NCBI GenBank assembly: GCA_022497155.1 | Contig: MU385720.1 | Coordinates: forward strand, 62,001-126,000 | Direction of reading: 5' to 3' | DNA from: Whalleya microplaca | Lineage: Eukaryota > Ascomycota > Sordariomycetes > Xylariales > Xylariaceae | DNA: 64,000 nucleotides | Part shown: positions 1 through 12,537 of the stretch, piece after piece | Position numbering within the stretch: the stretch's first letter is position 1 | How the letters are laid out: every line of letters begins with the position of its first letter | Made by a program: the position numbers and the translations under genes | Notes under the pieces: generated by a model | The model's database searches: none | Told to the model about the DNA's origin: nothing | Seen by the model: the letters and a program-made list of their open reading frames with translations, nothing else

Positions 1-1643
1 TCCAATTATATACTGCGATCCTCTTGCACTGGTTTTATCCCTGAAGTTCGGGTTTAACATCTTCGAGCCTCAGTTGAGAAACCTACGTCGTAGAGAGCAG
101 GATCAAAAGTTACACTGCCAGCTAGGTAGAGAATTACATTGCCTAATCTGATTAATTATTTGAGTGAGTATTGACTCGGTGACTCCTTCAACAATTATAT
201 AATGCGGAACCACAATTTCAACGTATTATTATTCAGTTTATTTCGCCTAGTTGCAAATACCACATTAGAAGCCCGCGAAGAAGTCTCCAGGCTTGCCAAG
301 GTACTGTGATCTAGGCTTTTGAGATCCATGACTTCCATGTGTATCCACTCCCAGGCGGCCGGTGATGGACCCCGGAAGTTAGATCTTGGTCGTAGACGAG
401 ATACAGCTTTGCTGCTGCTTCGGACAACACAAGCTAAGCCACCTTTCAAAATCAAGGTACGAAGTTGCATATGAATAACCAGAGATAGATTGTATGCGCG
501 GGTTTCATCCTGTGAGGTATCTTCAATGTCTGGAGTGTTTGAGTATCAGCCAACATGCATGGGCGAATCCCCCGGTATCCATAAGGGGTACGCGTACACT
601 CCAGCCTAGCAGCCCTAGCCAGGCATTTCCGAGCGATTTTATTGCAACTTCATCCAGTAGACTTACTACATATGTATGTAGTATATTCAATTTCGTAAAA
701 TTTCTACACTAGATTGTTTATTTGCACTTGGGGGGGAAATAGACGGTGTGGGTTTTGGATAGTGCAAAGTCTAAGCCACCCGGAATGCTGGGGACTGTAA
801 TCTCGGTAGACAGGTGCAGCAGCGCCTCACCCTGCCGCCCCTGAAATCCTCGTCTTACTGTATTATACATACCGAATGTCTATGTTTCTCATACAGGGGC
901 CGCTCTTGGGCAATTTCTGCGTTTCATCCAGTTTGGGCACTGCTCGCGATAATGTCCGAAGCAAATATGAGAGCTGGCTGAAGGTGAGTTTGACATTATT
1001 TTCAGTTGACCTTGGTGGTCACGGGTCCTCTCCCGGGACCAGGGATCAAAACCACATGGCCGAGCTGGCACAGGCCACTGATCAGCAACGGGAAGGCAAG
1101 CAACAGAGCCGCATGTTACGTAGACAATTAACAGGCTTGGCATTAAAACTTGGCGACAGAGTTTCTTTCATCATGTGATGGGGTTTATGAAGCAGATGTC
1201 AAAACATGTAAAGAGGATATCGAACTAAAATTGTGAGCCTTGCAACAGTGACTCTAGACGTAAGGAGTTGTGGGCAATTCACTTCACGATCCCTTCTAGC
1301 TACATGTCTGTAGTGTGATATCATGGAAGTCGATTTGCGACGTCGCGATTCCCTTGGGAATAACGTGGCCTCTAAGCCTAGAAATGAGCTGTCTAGACCG
1401 ATGTCACACGCCGATGTTCAAGAGCAGCCATCAAAAGGATTGGGTCTTGATCCCTATTACGCTGCCATAGAGCAGCCTCATGTTGAGTTTGACAAAGTAG
1501 CCAATAGTATCATAACGGGATAGACAGTCTATTCAAAGCCTTCACCTTACGAGATCGATGTTAGATCAGTCGCAGAGCCTGTAAAAGCCGTCCCTATTGT
1601 GTACGAAAAATATCAATTCTGGGTATCATAACAAACAAAAAGC
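1..1643. other. Intergenic, no supportable gene
   Basis: No recognisable gene lies here. Short open frames (for example 494-712 on the plus strand and 195-470 on the minus strand) show no family resemblance, signal peptide or splice pattern. The stretch before 1644 should contain the 3' UTR of the SSU72 gene on the minus strand. Confidence 0.6.
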
Positions 1644-2473
1644 TCAAAACCAGGCCAGCGTCCATGTAGCTGGCAAATGCGGCCATCTCTCCTGCCACTC
1701 TCCGATGATCTCCGGGACTCGTTCATCGAACGAAGCTCTGCTAGCAGCGCTAGCCATATCGAACGACACAGCTCCCACAGCTTCCCGTTCCTCCTTGGCA
1801 GCCTTATTCAGCGAATCTGCGAGATCGAGGATACCGCGTCCTCCTATTGAGGCCTCCTCATGGTTGTCCTTGATATCAACGTTGATGACGTGAACGGGTC
1901 TGTTTAGAGGAGCTCCGCGGTTCATGAGATCGTCGATGACGGCGTCCCAACATCGCTCCTCGCAGGTGATAACCACGTCTACCACGCCACCTTCTGTTCC
2001 CTCGTGGCCTCGGTCCGAAGCATGTTCGGTTCTGGGAACGCCCACCTGCCAGTCTTGCCATCGCTCCGGGCCCCACTTGACCTGTCTATTTCTTCCCAGC
2101 ATATTGAGCAAACCATTGGCGGTGTATAGCCTCGGGTCCTTCTCGTTCAGTTCTTTGTACATCGCGTCGTAGGATACCTTGTTGAACTGGTAGACATTGG
2201 GCTGGGTGATCGAGGGTCCGGGCAATCGAACTAGAGATCCCGTACCAAATGATAGGACCGGATAGCGAGCTTGTGATAGTTTGAGGTGTGCCTCCATAGA
2301 TCTTGGTCATGTTAGCTATCATTTCGTAAATAGTGCCATATTGGGCAAATGACATACCTATTCTGGTTGCTGGCACACACGGTGCAAAATCTCAGTTTGA
2401 AGCCTCCTGGATCTTCCCGGTCGCCATTAGTTGCCGGTGTGGGAGTGCCTGTAGCTCCGTTGGCCACCTCCAT
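1644..2473 (-). CDS. ssu72: RNA polymerase II CTD phosphatase SSU72
   Basis: Ssu72 removes phosphate from Ser5/Ser7 of the RNA polymerase II C-terminal repeat. It acts in the cleavage/polyadenylation complex in the nucleus. Two exons are read: 2358-2473 and 1644-2301, with a 56-nt intron (2302-2357, GTATGT donor, GCTAAC branch). The join restores the catalytic loop [13 protein letters not shown], the CX5R signature of this phosphatase, with nucleophile C33 and R39 of a 257-residue protein. Downstream [11 protein letters not shown] matches the family's conserved central motif, and the C-terminus is typical. I chose the ATG at 2473 because the longer frame begins at a TTG. The short low-complexity N-terminus ([12 protein letters not shown]) is usual in filamentous fungi. 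Family assignment is very secure. Confidence 0.95.
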
Positions 2474-5400
2474 CTTGAACCTTATGTCCTGTCCTCGACT
2501 CAATCACGCGGGAGAAACAGATGATGGTAGACGCCTATGGCATTGCGCGCTCGCAACTGTCGATAATACAAAGTGAAGGTTCTGTTTGCAATCGTTAATA
2601 CATGCCCGTTCCAATTGATTACAGTTGTTTCATGTGGATATTCTCAAGTGATCAGAATGGTTGCGTATGGTAATATGTTGGGTGTCACCATGGGGAATTC
2701 AGACAGCTCCAATATCAATTTTCATCATGCAAAAAGGGAGTTCCTTTAGGGAAGTAACAAAGCACTAGTCGCTTGTTTACATACCTTTGGTTGGATTTGT
2801 GAGGCGATGAACCTGGTACATGTAGCTCTTATGGAAGTGATGGATGTAAGTACGACCAAAGGAATTTTGGCAGACAGTGACACAAACCTGCAGATATGAT
2901 CTGTGCAGGTGGCCTGGGGTGTTAGCACATGGCTCGGGGTGCCAGGTGTGCTGTTTCCGAGACAGTTGTTCCGGTTCCGGTATATTCGTTACCTAATGTC
3001 TGTATGTACATTACATACAGTGCAATTTAATAGTGGGCACGGTGCTATCAATTCCTACCTGACATCACGGTACAATAATCATAAAACCCTAATATTTTCA
3101 TATCTGCTTGAGAGACTATCAACAATTCCATATTGGCCATCTTTTATCGGCAGATATCACGTAATCCCGTCAAATTCTTCACCATCCCGACCCAGAGCCT
3201 CGATGGTTGCTGTTGGCTGGACATCCAGATTTTGAGTGACGTTTTGTTGACTCACGAAGCGTCTGTGGTTGGGCTTGGGGTTGGACAAAGCAGATGCAAG
3301 AAATGTGAAACAAATGGCAAAGCAACTCCAACCTTGCGCTGGGAAAATCTAGGGCCAATGGGATGATGGCGATGCACGCCGGCGGCTTCGACTCCACTTG
3401 CGAGGACACCCAACTCGCTGAAATCCAGAAATAGCACATCATCTGCAGGTCGACTCCAATTCTCCCGCCCGTCCAATGCGACGTCCGGTCCAAGCTCCAG
3501 TCCGAGAAAGGCATATCTCACGAATACGGCTTCATGACTTGGTCTATAACTATGGCAAGTTGGCATCGGGATTTGATAGTCCTGGGATGACTGTCGTCTA
3601 TGTCCAAAGGCCCGCGCGTAGCTCATTTATGTTCATTTATGAGGCCAGCCTGGGACTTGGCCAACGGACCCCAAAACCCTGTCTTACCTACAAGTCTGAA
3701 GGCATTCAACAGAACTCAACAGCCCACGTTCACACATAATAGCCGTCAATCCTGCGGCTTCAGGTTTCCGTCTTACATGCATCGTGTGCCCCTTCAGCGA
3801 AACAGGGATTTTCCACGGGTTTTATGTTTTCTAGCAGCAGACCGCTTCTTCGTGCTCTGCTCATCCGAGTATGTCTGTGTATCGGATCAGTTAGCCCTCA
3901 GGAATCCAGTAAGACCGATGACGGATTGAAGCATCAGTCGAGGATCACGTGTGCCGTAGACATCTGTTTCACCAGCGACTAGGTACATCTTGTCTTTATT
4001 AGACTGTATTGCGGGTTTAGTAGACTGATTGCCTCTGCACTGCATTGGAGTGGTGGCGTTGCTGCACATCGCGCATGCGAGCGTCACCAAGAGAAGTATA
4101 AGTATTTGACTGATAACGGATAGCCCTCCCCGCTTCTAGCCGTCTAGGATTAATTAATCATTCGCTGTAGTCGAGGTGCAAAAACTATAGACGGAAAATT
4201 TAGTAGAAACGGTTAGCATAGTTGGTAGTGGTAGTCACAATATATTGTATGTATAATCTGATGTGCTGAGTGTTCTTTCGACTTCGAATATTATAGACAA
4301 TGAGCTAAAATTGGTTATGAGATACGAACAGTAGTGATACGGTGTCACACATAATACTGTCGATCTTTAATTACATCTTAGATGGATGCCAGTGACTGAG
4401 TAATGACATGCAGAAGCTTGATTTCCTCTACCACTAGGATCCCTTGTGTAACTCAACGAAGGTCAAGATATGAGCAACTTCTACGCCGGCCAGCAATCGA
4501 CTGAGTTGGTTCAACAGGGTTCTTGACAACAATCATAGACATGAGCCTCATGAAGTCTAGGCCACTTAGACAGCCATACAGTACAATCGATCACCAGCCT
4601 GTTGATGATCTGACGGCCTGGACATGGCAATCGAGCTGTGATCATGAGTGAAAGCCTATCGGATCTATTCAATAGTCAGGAACTCTGATGCTTGTCAGTT
4701 AGTGCAAGATACATATTTCTTACAGATAATGTCCCCTAATATATATATACAGATATATTAATAATCCCATCTCATATACAGAGATCTGCGGATCCGGGCG
4801 ATCATATTATTTGCAGTATATCCATGCATGACTAACCCTGGGTATTAGTCAGAAGAGGGATGAAAACCACTGAATCACCGGGTATATGATTCTTGTTTCT
4901 GACCGTCAACAGACTTATTTACAGGTATGGTGAGGGGGACAGAAGGGAGAGAGAGGCGCTACACACTCTCTAGGTATGTATGTACATACATAGATGCAGT
5001 TAGGTATTGGTATTGGTATTACCTTTAGTCCTCTTTCGGTGCCGACTCGGGCGCCTCCACCGTCTACCATTCACCGTTCACCCACCATCCGCCCTGGCGG
5101 GGTCACCAAGACAAGCAAAACGCCCCAGCCAGTAGGAATCCTGCACGACGCGCTTATTCGCAACCAGGCAGCGCAAAGCTGACCTTGGGGGAGCCTGTTG
5201 GACGAACGATTCGTCGGGCCAGAGCCGCTACCCTATTGTAACGTGCTGTACTCTGTTGAATGTGTATGCACATAAGCTGTTGGAACTTGGGGACCCTTTT
5301 TACCTAATGTTAGTTACATAGGTGGGTATGGATGTCTGTATGTATGTACGTACGGAATATATACGCATCCATATATACTGCCTGCACTAGGACTATGGAA

Positions 5401-6613
5401 TGAAGGCCTGAAGTTATTGTATTAGGCTCCCAGGCTTTGTTCGACTATCAATAGTAGCAACAGTACCTACGGATTACTGTAGGCAAGTACATACCATACA
5501 TACATACATACAGAGGTATAAGGTAGTTACTACCTCTAGGTGGTAGTTACCTAGCCAAGGCCCATTCCAGGCTATTCCTACCTCCTATCGCAAAGTTGGC
5601 CCAGTGGCCGTGGTTTGGGCTCCGGGCAGGTCCAGGGCTCGAGAGTCAACAGGGCTCCAGTTTCCAGTTCAATTCAATTCACCATACAAGAATACTCCAC
5701 CTTTTCTTCGAACTTCTTCCTCTTCTTCCTTTCTCTGTTCTCCGCAGTCACAGTCACAGTCCCAGTCCCAGTCCTAGCACCAGTCCTTGCACCAGTACCC
5801 AGTCCACAGTCCACAGTCCACAATCCCTTGCCTTGCCTCGCCTCGCCTTGCAATGCAATTGATGGTCTGTTCTCTGCTCTTTGTTTCCAATCGACCTGCC
5901 ATGCTTTCACCCCCCCAAAGCTCGGACTCGACATCAGACGTCTTCACCTAACTGCAATACAACCGCAATACAACCGCAATACCACATGATTATTACATTG
6001 CGCCAACAACACCTCACCAGTCTAACTTCCCTTCACGACGCTCTTTTCGCTACGGATATTCTCTCACTCTCCCTCCCTCTGCCTTCCTCTCTCTTCATTG
6101 CAGCCATTGGGCACTGCGAATGCGTGAATACGTAAATTCGTAACCACGGCGCCCGCACAAAGAGACGGCATCCCTCTCCCCCATCCGGCTCGACCCCTTC
6201 CGATGATGACAACCTCAGTGGACCCATCTGCGAGTGGATAGAACAGTCGCCCAAGATCAGCAGTCGTCGCATCGTCGCGAGGAGGTGTCCGCTTTCCCTC
6301 TATACCATTTGACTCATATCATAGTCTACACACCATCTTGAACATCTTGAACACCTTAAACCCGTCGTCGTAGCAAGGATCGCGGAACAGCTTGCGGGTC
6401 GAGTTTGTTAGGCGGTTAACTACATACGAGACTACCACATACGAGACTACATACGAGGTCTGCCGCTGTGCGGTCCAAATGTTAAGAAGCCAAGCCGACG
6501 TGCACATATAAACAACATTTATGACTTGAATATAACTTGAAAACAAAAAAAACAAAACAATATCTTTGGGTACGCACGCCAGCGCTTCGGCTCCTCCCTC
6601 GATCACCGCAATC
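2474..6613. other. 4.1-kb intergenic and leader region upstream of the SH3 gene
   Basis: No convincing gene. Several overlapping frames at 2903-3929 and 5596-6272 have no recognisable domains and look like chance open frames. From about 5600 the plus strand becomes pyrimidine- and CAG/CTC-rich, as in long 5' leaders of filamentous fungi, and leads to the ATG at 6614. TATG/TACA microsatellites occur near 4975-4995, 5335-5355 and 5490-5515. Confidence 0.5.
5745..5826 (+). repeat. CAGTCN-type imperfect tandem repeat in the leader of the SH3 gene
   Basis: About a dozen imperfect copies of a six-base unit (CAGTCA, CAGTCC, CCAGTC and variants) run without interruption. They lie about 0.8 kb before the ATG at 6614, in a region that is probably transcribed leader or core promoter. 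Confidence 0.7.
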
Positions 6614-8203
6614 ATGTCCTCCAGCTCATCACCAACTCTTTCACCTCCAGCAGCCCCGTCGCAACAGTCCCCGAATCCGAACCACCCCGCCCTGCCTCCC
6701 TTAATAACATCACCACCCATCCGCCGATCTACCGTACCAAGACCAATGTCACACACCTCCAGGAACCGGTTGTCGCAGTACTCGACGGGCTCAGTCCCGT
6801 CGCGATCGCGACCGCCCTCCTATCTTTTTCCAATATTCCACTCCAGCCTCACCTACACCATCGTACGCGATTTTGCCTACCCTCCTGTAAACCCTATGCA
6901 CTATGGGCCCCCACCAGAGCCTTCGAGACCACCTTCGGGGATGACTACCCCCGCTAGCGAAACCAGGCGACTGTCCGACCCGCCCGCGTCGTGGGACAGA
7001 ATGGGCTGGGATTGGACTTCGGATGGCGGGCTTGGAAAGGCTGGTGAGCTAGCCCAACTCCATTTCGGTGACGGCCCTCCCTGGAGTGAGGATGAGGACC
7101 TACAAAGCCCGGTCGTCAGCTCGAGACACAGAAAGCACAAGTCAACTTCTGCAACAATAGGGAATAATAAACCGCGGGGTCCACGAGAGGGTGGCTCTTC
7201 GCTATTAAACTCGACTAGTTTTGATAGCGGGAGGGGCTTCTACATGGGAGCAGCCAGTGATGGAGCTGAAAGATTCTATGTGAGTCAAGGCGGGGAGGCC
7301 AATGGTCCAGGGGGAGAGTATGTCACATACCACCCCGACCAAGTGCGACAGCCTACCCATGCCTACCAACGGCTGTCGCAACAGCCGCCGCTTTATCCAC
7401 ATGACGACACTGGCTATCGATCTGAGTCGGATGCCTCCAGTGTCTCCTCGTCCCCCGGTATCCAATCCTACGATGAATCAAGGTATTCTAGAGACTACCA
7501 GTTTACTATCACTTCTCCAGACGAGGAAATGCACGGCAGAGCTGTTGCGCTATTTGATTTTGAGAGGGAAAACGAAAATGAGCTGCCTCTAGTGGAGGGG
7601 CAGATCATTTGGGTATCATATAGGCACGGGCAAGGCTGGCTTGTGGCGGAGGACCCAAAAACGCAAGAAAGCGGCCTTGTGCCTGAGGAATATGTTCGTC
7701 TTATCCGCGACATTGAGGGCGGGATGTCAAGCCTGACCGGCCAGCTCGCTGATGGGCCGGGAACACCAAATGATGCGGGCACTCCAACGCAAGCTGAGCA
7801 TAATAGCCAAGCCTTCTTGCCAGCAGTCACACACGCTCCGCAACCAGGACACACTCCAACGACGAGCAATCCGACTAACGGATACCACCAACCCATTGTC
7901 TCGACCTTTTCGACCTCAAGCAGAGACCTAGATCCGTGCCCACAACATCTACTAGGCCAGCACGGACAACCACCTCCCCAGGTCGTGCATTATCATGGCC
8001 AACGCGGAGGGAGTCAAGCCAATACTCCCACTGCCCAGCACTCGTTTGCTGAAACGCCCCTGGGTCGCAGGGGAAGCCAAGATGCGAAGCGCAGCTCAGG
8101 ATCTTCGAAAACGCAAACACTTGAGACTCTGCCTGATGCAAGAATGAAGTCTCCAGCAGAAGAATCAGATTCCGAAGAGGATGAAGATACGCCGAAACGG
8201 TGA
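6614..8203 (+). CDS. NBP2-like SH3 domain protein
   Basis: This is a single-exon gene of 529 residues. One SH3 domain lies at about residues 307-365. It shows the ALFDFE start, the acidic RT loop, GQGWLVAED and the closing GLVPEEYVRLI, closest to the SH3 of yeast Nbp2. Nbp2 is an adaptor that links phosphatase Ptc1 to MAP kinase modules and to cell-wall and polarity regulators. The rest is Ser/Pro-rich and probably disordered. A hydrophobic patch at about residues 70-90 (PPSYLFPIF...VRDFAYPP) is a segment I recall from fungal orthologues. The tail is acidic (SDSEEDED). The start is the ATG at 6614; the frame extends further upstream only to a TTG. The adaptor role is inferred from the domain. 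Confidence 0.85.
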   Translation: MSSSSSPTLSPPAAPSQQSPNPNHPALPPLITSPPIRRSTVPRPMSHTSRNRLSQYSTGSVPSRSRPPSYLFPIFHSSLTYTIVRDFAYPPVNPMHYGPPPEPSRPPSGMTTPASETRRLSDPPASWDRMGWDWTSDGGLGKAGELAQLHFGDGPPWSEDEDLQSPVVSSRHRKHKSTSATIGNNKPRGPREGGSSLLNSTSFDSGRGFYMGAASDGAERFYVSQGGEANGPGGEYVTYHPDQVRQPTHAYQRLSQQPPLYPHDDTGYRSESDASSVSSSPGIQSYDESRYSRDYQFTITSPDEEMHGRAVALFDFERENENELPLVEGQIIWVSYRHGQGWLVAEDPKTQESGLVPEEYVRLIRDIEGGMSSLTGQLADGPGTPNDAGTPTQAEHNSQAFLPAVTHAPQPGHTPTTSNPTNGYHQPIVSTFSTSSRDLDPCPQHLLGQHGQPPPQVVHYHGQRGGSQANTPTAQHSFAETPLGRRGSQDAKRSSGSSKTQTLETLPDARMKSPAEESDSEEDEDTPKR

Positions 8204-9173
8204 CATGTAGGAAAAGAAACTACGGATCAAATTTACATGGATGAGCAGCAATGTGCGACTAGACGGCAGTCTATGCGCCCGAGATACAAGGCTTACACGT
8301 CCTCTACAATGTCTAGCCAGCTATCCACCTAGCTATATGGAAGTTATTGCTTGTAAACGAAAACTAGCCTTGCGCGGACGATATCTGGTGTCTAGATGAT
8401 ATATACCTAACATACCGGCATTTAACACTATCTTTGGATTCCTCCATTACAAACTTAGCGTAACATCGACTCCTATCATATAACAACAACATCATTAGCA
8501 GCCTCACGAGTCGGCGCAACATATTGCTCCAAGCAACGCAACGCAACGCAATGCAACGCAAAGGGGGGAATAGGTTCGAACGAACCGGTATTGGGATAGG
8601 ATTATTTATCTTACATATGGTTGGTTGCATTAGTTAGGGGATAGAAAGAGAAACAGGGGAAGGGGGGTTTGCAAAGGTGCAAGAAGAGAGTACGCGATCA
8701 TTATTATAATGATCAGAAAGATGAAACGAGTACGCAGATGGCATGTACGAGAGAATTGATATGAATGAATACCAAAGCCGCAGTCGTTTCTCAGTACGTG
8801 AAGTGAGATTTTAACTCCCATGTATGTATCCCAGGGGTAAGTAGGTACTTATTTCCCGACTCTTAGTAGTCACCTATGTTGAGGTGTCGTTGGAAACCGG
8901 ATAGACTGGCGTATTTTCTATCGGGGAGTCTTAGCTGCTATGGCTTCTCGCAAGACGCTAATTCCTGGGAATGTTATCAGACAACCAGGAAGAATTGAAT
9001 CGTGTATGTACTCAAAAGTATTACTAGAATAGCTAGCTACAATCCGTGTCCTAAGTAAACTTTCCTCTCCACACAAACCCCTAACCCCCTTTCCTTGTCT
9101 ACTTACACCCTCCCTCCCTATCTTCCCCCATATCTCCCTCCATACCCACCCACCAACCCACAAACCCACCCCC
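8204..9173. other. Convergent intergenic spacer
   Basis: This separates the 3' ends of the SH3 gene (+) and the GH71 gene (-) and should hold both 3' UTRs. It contains a pentanucleotide repeat at 8534-8561 and pyrimidine-rich CCCTCC/CCCACC tracts at 9090-9175. No gene is seen. Confidence 0.6.
8534..8561. repeat. (CAACG)n microsatellite
   Basis: Five consecutive copies of CAACG/CAATG, one with a transition. It lies in the spacer after the SH3 gene. Confidence 0.8.
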
Positions 9174-11112
9174 CTACTTCAACCCAGCAACATAATAATT
9201 ATAATTACAAAACCCCTCCCCACTCCCCGGCGTATCCGTCACGTCCCCCCCGCCCCCAGCCGTCGCGACCACGTTCCCGCCGCCGTCCAGGAGCTCGAGC
9301 TTCTGCGCGCCGGCGCGCAGACCGGGGACCGCGTCGTAGTTCAGCCCGGGCTGCAGCGCGCGTGTGGTGAGCTCGGTGCCGCCGCTTGAGATGCGGATTT
9401 TGAGGGAGGAGGAGGAGGAGGAGGGGGGCAGGACGATCGCGTAGTTCACGGCGTCGAGGGCCGCGTTGCTGAAGCGTGGGAGTGAGGATGTGCAGGCTTT
9501 GGTTACCGGGCGGTACCATACTGGAGGGGGGAGGGGAGGGGTTAGTTGTTGTTTGGGAGGTTGGGGTTGGGAGGTGAGGTTTGGGAGGTGAGGTTTGGGA
9601 TTCTGGGGGTTTGGGGGGGGGGGGGGGGGGGTTGGAATAGAAAAGAAAAAAGGGGGAGAGGGAAAGGAGGACGGGAGAAAGGGTATGGTCGGCGCATACG
9701 TCATAACGCACTCGGGTTAGAGTGAAGCGAGATAATTCACATGGGAGCGATGACGCCACGGGGAGTCAGCGAGGGCGACGGAGTCAATGAAGGAGAAACG
9801 GGAATAGGGCTGGATATATCGGGGCGAAGGGGACAACCGGGGAAATGGAAGGGAGGGAGGTTATTACGTACTGGCTCCCGCGAAGTTGCCGGTTCGCGGC
9901 TTCATGGCGCTCGCGTCCGAGCCGGCTTTAAACGCGTCGATGAAGGATGAAATCAGCGGCTGCCAGCCATCGTGGGGTATCTTCTCCGCGTTGCCGTACT
10001 GCAGGATCTCCTCCGTCAGGCCCTCCTTCCAGGTGGGGCCGATATAGTGGCTCTCGCCGGCGTCGTTCTGGGAAGGGAGGTGACGTTAAAAGATCAGATG
10101 CGGCAATAAGGGGGTGGGGGTAGGTTAGGTTAGGTGGGGGGGGGGAAGAGGCTTTGGAGTAGTTAGGTACTTAACTTACCCAGGTGATGACTTCGGCAAA
10201 TTCGGGAGATAGTGATAGGATCTGCGTTATGCGTTCAGGCAGGTTCGTCTCGCCCGGCTTATACCAGGAGTCGCCGCAGCAGTGCTTGTATTGCAGGGTC
10301 GACAGACCTAGGATTCGTCAGCATTTCCTGTTCTCCAGACAACCGGGGTCTTCACATATGTAGGTAGGGGGGTGCCAGGGCGCATATACCCATCATGTAA
10401 GTCTTCTGCGCCGCATCGGCAGCCTTCTTGACCGCTTCATCCTGTGACGAGGACACGTTCGTGGGCTTATCCGAGTCAGCCGGCCAAGCGGTCTCCCAGC
10501 TGAAGACGCCGTCGAGGGCGCTGCCCCAGTTCTGGAAGAACGTCGCCGGGTTCTGGTAGTAGTTCTCGGCGGCCTCGGGGTTCGGGATCAGGTAGACGTT
10601 GTTCTGGTCCCTGAAGTTCCTCCAGACGTCGGCGCCGACCCCGCCGCCGCTGTACGAGGAGACGACGGGCTTGTTGCCCGACCCGTACCGCAGGTATGCC
10701 TTGTTGTCCTTGAACTGGTCGTACAGCTTCTTGTGCACGCTGATGTCGCTCGACCCGTAGAAGTCGAAGCTGAAGAACAGCTTGAAGTCCTTGGTCCCCG
10801 CGTAGTCGAAGAGCTGCTGCGCCGTGTTCTTGGCCCAATCCGCGTCCGGGGAGCCCACATTTAGGGCGAAGGCATCGAAGCCGACGCTGATGGCGCCGTC
10901 GATGTCTTGCTTTGCGTGGTCCGTACTCGCATCTACAGTGCCGACCTATATATATCGATTTGCTCAGTTGGTGTGGGCTTAGGGAAGTGAACCGCTGTCC
11001 AAAAGCTTACCATGTAGTGGGCAAATACAAGCTTGCTCTCTACGACTGCCTGGGTGAGAAGGGCAGAGCTGGCAAGCAGGATGGCCAGGGCCGAGTTTAC
11101 CTTTCCGAACAT
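9174..11112 (-). CDS. Secreted GH71 alpha-1,3-glucanase (mutanase)
   Basis: GH71 enzymes hydrolyse alpha-1,3-glucan, a fungal cell-wall polymer, in self-remodelling or attack on other fungi. Five exons are read: 11011-11112, 10390-10945, 10180-10307, 9872-10067 and 9174-9520. The introns are 65, 82, 112 and 351 nt, and the frame is kept at each join (442 residues). The first 21 residues (MFGKVNSALAILLASSALLTQ) form a signal peptide. Family features follow: FAHYMVGTVDAS, GFDAFALNVGS, FKLFFSFDFYG, GVFSWETAWP, EVITWNDAGESHYIGP and an IWYRP C-terminal domain ending NYNYYVAGLK. Length and motif order fit a plain catalytic GH71 without a carbohydrate-binding module. The fourth intron is long and carries a G19 run, so its borders are the least certain. 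The transcript start is not defined. Confidence 0.9.
9613..9631. repeat. G19 homopolymer inside a GH71 intron
   Basis: Nineteen G in a row on the plus strand (C19 in the transcript) lie inside the 351-nt fourth intron of the GH71 gene. They are flanked by GGGAGG/GGTTGGG-rich sequence. The C-rich side would act as a long polypyrimidine tract before the CAG acceptor at 9521-9523. Confidence 0.85.
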
Positions 11113-12537
11113 GGCGATACGGTTGGTAACATACAGTGAAGTGAGAGAATTAGGACAACGAGGTGACAGACTCTGCTAAAGCATCACCAACAGGTATTCA
11201 ATGGACGAACTAATCGCCCTGCAATATATAGTCGCCATTGCCATGGTGTAACGGAATTTGCCTTGTTCTACCTTTCCATCACGGTGACAATGACGACACA
11301 TTGAAATCCATTTGAAGAGTTAAGCCTACGGAAATCTGCCAATATATATGAAGTGCTAGGGCAGAGCGATGGAAGGCGGCTTGGCTCCTCCCTCGATGGG
11401 TTATGTGCAGATGTCTTGGTCGCATATGATGCTATTGGTCGGCCCTTTTGTAACACAAGGTAAGGTCGCGTAGCAGAATGGACATGGAAACAATAATTAA
11501 GTAACGTAGTGCGCAATGCTTTGAATCCTCGAAGCCATCCAATTATACTTCGGTCCCGTATGAGTCTACGACTTCCTTTGAGTAGGCTGTTAACCTAGGC
11601 TTGCAGAGGGATGATCGCCATTCATCCTTATTATATTAGCAATACCCGTTGAACTACAGGAATGACTACTAGTTGTACGTTATAGACAGTAACTTGAATA
11701 CCGAAACTGGGTTGTGGGGGTTGATAGCATGTCCTAATCACGCATCTCGAATCCTCTGGGCGAGGCGAGGATTCACTGGGCAGTGGGGCCACTCCTTGGT
11801 TGGTAAGGCTAAGGGACGATGACAATGACAATGACGATATAGGTTCGCATATACACACTTATGCAATGCAGAACACCTTGTAGGTAGATCCTACGACAGA
11901 CTCATGGTAGGAATTGGCACAGAGTGGAAATTTAGCATAGGTAATCGCCGACTCCAGAAGAGCATGCCAACACGCAGTATTAAGTTGGTCAGAATTGATT
12001 GTTTATCATGTTAGTCTGTCAGCCTGTCAGCTTGTCTATATAATAATAAGTCTGTTGTTAGATCAGTGAACGTGGTGCTACATACCTCCCTACAAGGTAA
12101 TTACAAGAGTGCTGCTGACGTGATAGCTGGGAATAACTGGAGCGACCCATATCTGCCCGCATCTGCCCGTTGTTGACGTACCGTAGCCCCTGGAGTGGAG
12201 CTGGGGGAATGCTGTATTTGTGGGCCTTCGATTTACACATTTAAGCTTACAATAACGCCGAATCATCCTTGTGATTGGTTACAGCTCACGTTCTGGCCTC
12301 GCGAAAGATTTCCTCGTGTCAATTTAGGTAGGTAGTTTCAGGTTGTCTTGTCTATTTTTGTTACAGGGACCCAACAAGTAACGTATCATGGAATACTGAA
12401 AGCCATTCTAAGCCCAACCATTTTCCTCGGCCGAGCATGGTTCATGGGGTGAGCCAACATATGAGGTTGAAGCCAACGATATCATCATGTGTTTACTATA
12501 GTGACTGCCTACCTAGATCCCTGTGTGTAGTCGCTCA
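11113..12537. other. Intergenic, promoter side of GH71
   Basis: No supportable gene. The short minus-strand frames at 11268-11516 and 11631-11858 have no family features. The first few hundred bases should be the GH71 promoter. The far end is the 3' side of the small secreted protein gene. Confidence 0.5.

Noticed and set aside
3179..3929. Cluster of 87-124-codon frames on both strands
   Set aside because: They overlap one another, have no shared splice logic and no recognisable family.
9205..9759. 184-codon minus-strand frame overlapping the GH71 3' exon and intron
   Set aside because: It is a shadow in another frame of the GC-rich glucanase exon. Arg/Pro-rich low-complexity text with no domain.
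10476..10860. Two extra minus-strand frames inside the GH71 second exon
   Set aside because: Out-of-frame readings of the real exon, caused by high GC at third positions.
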